Below, in pieces: positions 13,369 to 17,523 of a stretch of 17,523 nucleotides of DNA. Origin of the DNA: Clostridia bacterium. Lineage in GTDB: Bacteria > Bacillota > Clostridia > Oscillospirales > CAG-272. Position 1 is the stretch's first letter, and the number at the start of each line of letters is the position of its first letter. Under the pieces are notes generated by a model that searched no databases, was not told the origin of the DNA, and was given only the letters and a program-made list of their open reading frames with translations. The stretch covers positions 1-17,523 of the forward strand of contig CAAFLY010000077.1 in the NCBI GenBank assembly GCA_900763885.1, in the 5' to 3' direction. A program made the translations under genes and the position numbers.

Positions 13369-14370
13369 GTGCGAACCTACACAAAAATCACCGCGGTTGT
13401 GCTGCTCATGATTCTTGCGCTGTCCGGCTGCGAAAAAGGCGGGATCCGGACGGAGACGATGACCCCGGAGGAACGCGCCGCGGCGTATGCAGAAGCGGAA
13501 TCGAAAAAGGCGGAATCCGAATCGGAGTCCAAGCGGCTTGAGGCGGAATCCAAGCGCGCGGAGCAGGAGTCGCTCCGGCTCGAAAAGGAAGCGGCGGAGG
13601 CAAAAGCGAAGGAGGAGCGCGAAGAGGACATCGCCATGGCAAAGGCGGATTTCGAGGAAAACCGGTATTTTTCCTTTGACGGCGCGGACTACGAGCTGAC
13701 CTTCTACGATTCCTTCAACGGTCACGCGCTCGATCCCGACAAATGGGCGTACTGTCCGGAATGGGAACGCGACGACTGCATCTGGAAGAGTGAGGGCGCG
13801 TATCTGGAGGACGGCAATCTGGTGCTCTCTGTGACCGGAGACAAGGTCCCGTATACGGCAGGCGCGATCCGGACCCGCGATATTTTCGAGCAGACCTACG
13901 GCTTTTATGAGGTGCGCTGTAAGCTGCCGCCGACGGAGGGCATCAACGGCGCGTTCTGGCTCATGTGCGACGGCGCCGGCGCGGAAAACGAATATGGCGG
14001 GAGTGACGGCTGTGAGATCGATATTCTGGAAGCGCCCCACCACGACTGGAGTCAGATCCAGCACGCGCTCCACTTTGACGGCTACGGCGCGAGACATAAG
14101 TCGAACGCCAAGGAGCTGGTCATCGACAACATCTACGGCGACGAATACCACACCTATACCCTTGTCTGGACCGACGAGGAGTATCGCTTCTACGTCGACG
14201 GCGAACGGACCTGGAAAATCGGCGGGAACTGGGTGTGCAATGTGCCGTGCTATCTCAAGCTCACCGTATCCGTCGGCGGCTGGGCAGGGGAATTTGATCC
14301 GAACACGACCCCGGTGGCGGGCTTGACGGTCGATTACGTAAAGGTCGGACTGCCGATTGATGTGAAATAG
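13369..14370 (+). CDS. GH16-family glycoside hydrolase lipoprotein with helical stalk
   Basis: 333 residues. The start is a GTG at 13369, with AAGGAG 6-7 bases upstream; an ATG at 13348 in the same frame has no ribosome binding site and would lie only about 10 bases from the predicted transcription start. A lipoprotein signal ends in LSGC (Cys21). Residues about 31-98 are a highly charged Glu/Lys/Arg/Ala segment expected to form a long helix or coiled-coil stalk. Residues 105-333 are a GH16 jelly-roll with the signature EIDILE at 216-221: Glu216 as nucleophile, Asp218 assisting, Glu221 as acid/base. GH16 enzymes cleave beta-1,3/1,4-glucans, galactans and related polymers; the exact substrate is not readable. 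It would act at the outer face of the membrane, held off it by the stalk. Confidence 0.9.
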   Translation: MRTYTKITAVVLLMILALSGCEKGGIRTETMTPEERAAAYAEAESKKAESESESKRLEAESKRAEQESLRLEKEAAEAKAKEEREEDIAMAKADFEENRYFSFDGADYELTFYDSFNGHALDPDKWAYCPEWERDDCIWKSEGAYLEDGNLVLSVTGDKVPYTAGAIRTRDIFEQTYGFYEVRCKLPPTEGINGAFWLMCDGAGAENEYGGSDGCEIDILEAPHHDWSQIQHALHFDGYGARHKSNAKELVIDNIYGDEYHTYTLVWTDEEYRFYVDGERTWKIGGNWVCNVPCYLKLTVSVGGWAGEFDPNTTPVAGLTVDYVKVGLPIDVK

Positions 14371-14422
14371 TCCTCTCGCCGTCGTATGCGAATGAGTACA
14401 TTATATAGTAAGGAGAGCAGTA

Positions 14423-15223
14423 ATGGAAGTCAAAAACCGTGTCAGGATCACATCCACTGCCGCGACCGTCGCGGCACTTTTGGGGATCGAGCCGCCGCGT
14501 CAATCGGAAGAGGGGTGTGCGCAGATCTCCGACGCCGCGGCCTTTGCATGGAACGGCGCGCGTGCTGATCGGGTCGTGATGTACAATCCGGACGCCGTCG
14601 CGCTGTATCTGTATCAGAAATATACCGAGCTGTACGCACCGATGACGGCGGTATCTCCCCTTGCCGTGCCGATTCTGTCCGTCATGCCGTCCGTCACCCC
14701 CGTCTGTTTTGCGTCCATGTATACGGGCGCGATGCCGGAGGTGCATGGCATTCGCAAATACGAAAAGCCGGTGCTGACAACGGACACAATCTTCGACGCG
14801 TGTATCCGGGCGGGAAAGAAATGCGCCATCGTTTCCACAGAGGGGGACAGCATGTCGAGGATTTTCCTTGAGCGGGATATGGATTACTTCATTTTCCCGT
14901 GCGTGGAGGCGGTCAATGAAAAGGCGTTTTCGCTCCTCTCCGACAATCCCTACGATCTGCTTGTGATCTACAACGGCGATTATGACGGAACGATGCACCG
15001 ATACGGTCCGGAGAGCGATGAAGCCTTGTCCCATCTTGCCGCCAACTGTCAAACGTTCCGTCAGCTCCACGACGCGATCCGGATGTACAGCGCGGGAGAG
15101 CGTGTCGCCCTCGCGTTCGCGCCGGATCACGGATGCCACGCCATCGATGGGGGACTGGGCAGTCACGGTCTCGATATGGAGGAGGACATGAACATTCTCC
15201 ATTTCTGGAAATTCATAGGATGA
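14423..15223 (+). CDS. Alkaline-phosphatase-superfamily protein (phosphodiesterase/sulfatase-like)
   Basis: 266 residues without signal peptide. A nucleophile motif SVTPVCFASMYTG (90-102, likely Thr92) resembles the type I phosphodiesterase/nucleotide-pyrophosphatase group. Further candidate metal ligands are Asp186/Asp188 and His192 in NGDYDGTMHRYG, Asp235-His236 in APDHG, and His248 in GSHG. The usual first ligand, an Asp near the N-terminus in a hydrophobic-DGL context, is not obvious; the equivalent position reads VVMYNPDAV. The first 30 residues (TSTAATVAALLGIEPP) resemble a segment that usually closes this fold at the C-terminus. GGAGAG precedes the ATG. It begins 52 bases after the GH16 stop with no terminator between, so it may be co-transcribed. 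The substrate is unknown. Confidence 0.75.
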   Translation: MEVKNRVRITSTAATVAALLGIEPPRQSEEGCAQISDAAAFAWNGARADRVVMYNPDAVALYLYQKYTELYAPMTAVSPLAVPILSVMPSVTPVCFASMYTGAMPEVHGIRKYEKPVLTTDTIFDACIRAGKKCAIVSTEGDSMSRIFLERDMDYFIFPCVEAVNEKAFSLLSDNPYDLLVIYNGDYDGTMHRYGPESDEALSHLAANCQTFRQLHDAIRMYSAGERVALAFAPDHGCHAIDGGLGSHGLDMEEDMNILHFWKFIG

Positions 15224-15249
15224 CCGCCGGAGCAGTGGATGAAAACGGC

Positions 15250-15306
15250 AAAAAAAGCGGGAAGTGCGCACCGGTGCGGAACCGATGGCTTCCCGCTTTG
15301 CTTTTT
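15250..15306. terminator. Bidirectional terminator between the phosphatase-like and ACT genes
   Basis: GCGGGAAG (15257-15264) pairs with CTTCCCGC (15289-15296), preceded by seven A and followed by TTTGCTTTTT. An inner GCACCGGTGC palindrome adds stability. Confidence 0.85.
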
Positions 15307-15320
15307 GGGTTGAAAGGATC

Positions 15321-15755
15321 TCAGAACTGTGCGAACATGGTGTCGTCGATGAGCTTGAAGCCTGCGTCGGTGAGAACCTTTTCCGCCTTTTCATTGTTCT
15401 GGACACGCAGTACCACGTACGCTTTTTCCTTCGACAGCGGCGAGACAAACGCGTACATATACTCTACGCCGATGCTGTTGTAGAAAAGCACCTCCAGCAC
15501 GTCCGACAGTCCGCCCGGCACATCCGGGATCTCTACACCGACGACCTCTGTGATGTTGACCACGATGTCCGCCTCGGAGAGCACTCTGCACGCGCCGCGA
15601 ATATCGGAGACGATCAGCCGCAGTACGCCGAAATTGGCAGTGTCCGCTACGCTGAACGCGTGGATGTCAATGTTTGCTTTCTTCAGTAGCTGGGTGATGT
15701 TGTATAGCGCGCCGTTTTTGTTTTCCGCAAAGATGGATAGCTGCTGTAATTTCAT
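15321..15755 (-). CDS. Tandem ACT-domain protein
   Basis: 144 residues made of two ACT domains: residues 1-70 (QLSIFAENKNGALYNITQLL, then DIHAFSVADTANFGVLRLIV) and 71-144 (VVGVEIPDVPGGLSDVLEVL, then YMYAFVSPLSKEKAYVVLRV). Each has the beta-alpha-beta-beta-alpha-beta pattern and the Gly-Ala/Gly-Leu turn that forms the amino-acid site. There is no catalytic domain, so it is a stand-alone amino-acid-sensing or regulatory protein. AAAGGAGG lies 7 bases upstream of the ATG. It begins 22 bases after the stop of the phenylacetate-CoA ligase gene; this pairing is common in anaerobes, where it goes with aromatic amino-acid or aryl-acid metabolism. It may sense an aromatic amino acid for the ligase, but this is an inference. 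Confidence 0.88.
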   Translation of the reverse strand: MKLQQLSIFAENKNGALYNITQLLKKANIDIHAFSVADTANFGVLRLIVSDIRGACRVLSEADIVVNITEVVGVEIPDVPGGLSDVLEVLFYNSIGVEYMYAFVSPLSKEKAYVVLRVQNNEKAEKVLTDAGFKLIDDTMFAQF

Positions 15756-15777
15756 ATCGCTGCCTCCTTTGGTTCAT

Positions 15778-17076
15778 TCAATATAGCTTCCGCTTGTCAA
15801 TGACACGGACAGCCTTGCCTTCGCTGCGCACAATGGATTTCGGTTCAACGATGGATACCTTCGCCTGGATGCCGAGCATCGTCTTGAGCGCTTCCGTGAT
15901 CTTCAGCTCCTTCGTGGTCAGTGCGCCCATCGTGTCCGTAAACAGCTCCGGTGTGATCTCGACCTTGACCTCGAGGGAATCCGTCGTGCCGATCCTGTCG
16001 ACGATGATCTGGTAATTCGAGGTCAGACCCTCGGCGAGCAGCACCATTTCGATCTGCGACGGGAATACGTTCACACCCTTCACGATGAGCATATCGTCGC
16101 TTCTGCCCATCGGCTTGCACATCTTCAAAAACGTTCTTCCGCAGGCGCACTCTTCCTCATGCAGGATGCAGATATCCTTCGTCCGGTACCGGATGAGCGG
16201 GAACGCCTCCTTTGTGATGCTTGTAAAGACCAGCTCCCCTTTTTCGCCATAGGGAAGGACCTCGCCCGTCTCCGGATCGATGATCTCGGCGATGAAGTGG
16301 TCCTCGTTGATGTGCATGCCGGACTGTGCCTCACATTCATATGCGACGCCGGGACCGGATAATTCCGTAAGTCCGTAAATGTCGTACGCCTTGATGCCGA
16401 GAGCCGCTTCGATGGAATGGCGCATTTCCTCCGTCCACGCCTCCGCGCCGAAAATACCGGCCTTCAGATGGATCTTGTCCTCCAGCCCGCGTTCGTGGAT
16501 TGTTTCCGCGAGATATGCCGCGTAGGAGGGGGTACAGCAGAGGATCGTTGTGCCGAGATCCTCCATGAACTGGAGCTGACGGTCGGTGTTGCCGGAGGAC
16601 ATCGGAAGCGTGAGACAGCCGACCTTCTGCGAACCGCCGTGCAGTCCCATGCCGCCCGTGAACAGACCGTAGCCGTAGCAGTCCTGCAGAATATCGTCCC
16701 TTGTTCCGCCGGCAGCCACGATCGCACGCGCACAGCAGTCGCTCCACAGCGAAAGATCGTTCTCGGTATAGAACGCGATCACGCGCTTGCCGGTGGTGCC
16801 GCTTGTGGAATGGATCCGGACACAGTCGGACAGCGGTGCGGACATCAGCCCGAAAGGATACGCGTCGCGCAGGTCGTCCTTTGTCAGAAACGGCAGCTTT
16901 TTGAGATCGGCAAGGGAGGTGACATCCTTGTCCGACAGACCCGCGTCGATCATTTTCTGCCGGTAATACGCGTTGTTGTTCCAGACTCTGCGGAACGTGT
17001 GCAGAAATCGTTCCTCCTGCCATGCGTGGATCTGTTCCCGTGAGGCGGTTTCGATTTCCGGTTGATAGTATGCCAT
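15778..17076 (-). CDS. paaK: Phenylacetate-CoA ligase
   Basis: 432 residues, the normal length for PaaK. The adenylate-forming P-loop STSGTTGK is at 90-97, the A5-type motif IYGLTELSG follows at about 233-241, and TKDICILHEEECACGRTF and GRSDDMLIVKGVNVFPSQIE are the hinge and lid motifs of the family. It activates aryl acids such as phenylacetate to the CoA thioester with ATP in the cytoplasm. In gut anaerobes the substrate may be another aryl acetate (indole- or hydroxyphenylacetate) and the reaction may run towards ATP formation. It is first in an operon with the ACT-domain gene; no indolepyruvate ferredoxin oxidoreductase gene is in the window. The ATG has AAAGGA about 12 bases upstream, a long spacing, so translation may be modest. 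Confidence 0.92.
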   Translation of the reverse strand: MAYYQPEIETASREQIHAWQEERFLHTFRRVWNNNAYYRQKMIDAGLSDKDVTSLADLKKLPFLTKDDLRDAYPFGLMSAPLSDCVRIHSTSGTTGKRVIAFYTENDLSLWSDCCARAIVAAGGTRDDILQDCYGYGLFTGGMGLHGGSQKVGCLTLPMSSGNTDRQLQFMEDLGTTILCCTPSYAAYLAETIHERGLEDKIHLKAGIFGAEAWTEEMRHSIEAALGIKAYDIYGLTELSGPGVAYECEAQSGMHINEDHFIAEIIDPETGEVLPYGEKGELVFTSITKEAFPLIRYRTKDICILHEEECACGRTFLKMCKPMGRSDDMLIVKGVNVFPSQIEMVLLAEGLTSNYQIIVDRIGTTDSLEVKVEITPELFTDTMGALTTKELKITEALKTMLGIQAKVSIVEPKSIVRSEGKAVRVIDKRKLY

Positions 17077-17140
17077 AGTAGAGTTGTATCCTTTCTGAAG
17101 CGTAGGCTGTCCGCGTTTTTCCTACCGCGGTACATCTTAT

Positions 17141-17169
17141 ATTGTAGCAAAAAAACGCCGAAAGTGCAA
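17141..17169 (-). promoter_or_regulatory. Promoter of the paaK-ACT operon
   Basis: Minus strand: TTGCAC (17169-17164), 17 bases, TACAAT (17146-17141). The leader is about 58 bases. Confidence 0.7.
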
Positions 17170-17523
17170 GAGGGTAGCGACGATTTTTGATAAATTCGCA
17201 TATTCATACAAAGTATGCACAGAAAACTCGTGTATATGCGTGTTTTGTGCATAAAAATCAATCGCGGCGAATGCGCTGCGGCAGGCGGAATCGAACAGTG
17301 GACACCGCCATCACACAAATTGGTTTTTGATTTCAAAAAATAGACTTGCATGCGTCACAATTTCGTGGTATTATATAGTATTAGGAAAGCGTTGATTTGC
17401 GGTTGATTTTGCGCGAAAAAACCATAAATTGCGAGTGTTTCAGCGCAAAACGCGACATATTCAGAGCGCGCATCCAATCCTCAGGAAAGATTTTCGTCCC
17501 GCTCCTCAGTTTTCATGCTTGCG
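17170..17523 (+). other. Noncoding right end with structured leader
   Basis: No gene is seen. After the outward promoter at 17346-17374 the transcript contains near-direct copies of GTTGATTTGCG/GTTGATTTTGCG (17392-17413). An 8-bp inverted repeat, TTTTGCGC (17407-17414) and GCGCAAAA (17443-17450), could form a hairpin in the leader of the next gene. Confidence 0.45.
17346..17374 (+). promoter_or_regulatory. Promoter reading out of the window
   Basis: TTGCAT (17346-17351), 17 bases, TATTAT (17369-17374), with an extended TGG before the -10. It should drive a gene beyond 17523, with a leader longer than 140 bases. Confidence 0.6.

Noticed and set aside
13377..13642. Serine-rich minus-strand frames opposite the GH16 stalk
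   Set aside because: Complement of Glu/Lys-rich codons gives Ser/Phe/Arg runs; low-complexity shadow.

Overview
The window looks like a chromosomal segment of an anaerobic Firmicute, probably an uncultured gut-type clostridium (Oscillospirales-like). This rests on AGGAGG-type ribosome binding sites, near-consensus TTGACA/TATAAT promoters, abundant lipoproteins with an LxxC lipobox, orphan family-1 sugar-binding lipoproteins, a PocR-domain AraC regulator, and a PaaK plus tandem-ACT pair. The taxon is an inference; no marker gene here fixes it. No transposase, phage gene, CRISPR array or rRNA is visible.

Layout. 1-208: the end of an unidentified plus-strand gene, facing a solute-binding lipoprotein (280-1782, minus) across a shared bidirectional terminator. 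1934-3095: a Nudix hydrolase and a TraX-like membrane protein in a tight operon, followed by a 90-bp AT-rich inverted-repeat element and a bidirectional terminator. 3280-4182 (minus): a secreted DOMON/CBM9-like protein with a PKTFD-type C-terminal sorting-like tail. 4752-6647: a locally AT-rich stretch with a BspA-type leucine-rich-repeat lipoprotein and an unrecognised lipoprotein, separated by possible gene debris. 6717-10799 (minus): a carbohydrate block made of a sugar-binding lipoprotein and GH29 alpha-L-fucosidase operon, then a separately promoted CE15-like esterase. The operon is divergent from a PocR/AraC regulator (10929-11861), and the two candidate promoters overlap at their -10 boxes.

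12068-12536: a tRNA operon (Thr-TGT, Tyr-GTA, Thr-GGT) with its own consensus promoter and terminator. 12602-13270: a small XRE repressor gene divergent from a broken secreted-protein gene. Two copies of an 18-bp palindrome-type operator, in opposite orientation, bracket the promoter between them. 13369-15223: a GH16 lipoprotein, whose promoter is built into the preceding terminator hairpin, and an alkaline-phosphatase-superfamily protein. 15321-17076 (minus): a phenylacetate-CoA ligase and a tandem-ACT protein as an operon. 17077-17523 is noncoding, with a promoter reading out of the window.

Functionally, the window is dominated by glycan capture and cleavage: two sugar-binding lipoproteins, GH29, CE15-like, GH16 and DOMON/CBM9. 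Neither binding protein has permease genes nearby, so each must use transporter subunits encoded elsewhere. The parts most worth a second look are the XRE operator/pseudogene locus, the overlapping divergent fucosidase promoters, the promoter inside the terminator upstream of GH16, the 90-bp MITE-like element, and the PKTFD tail.
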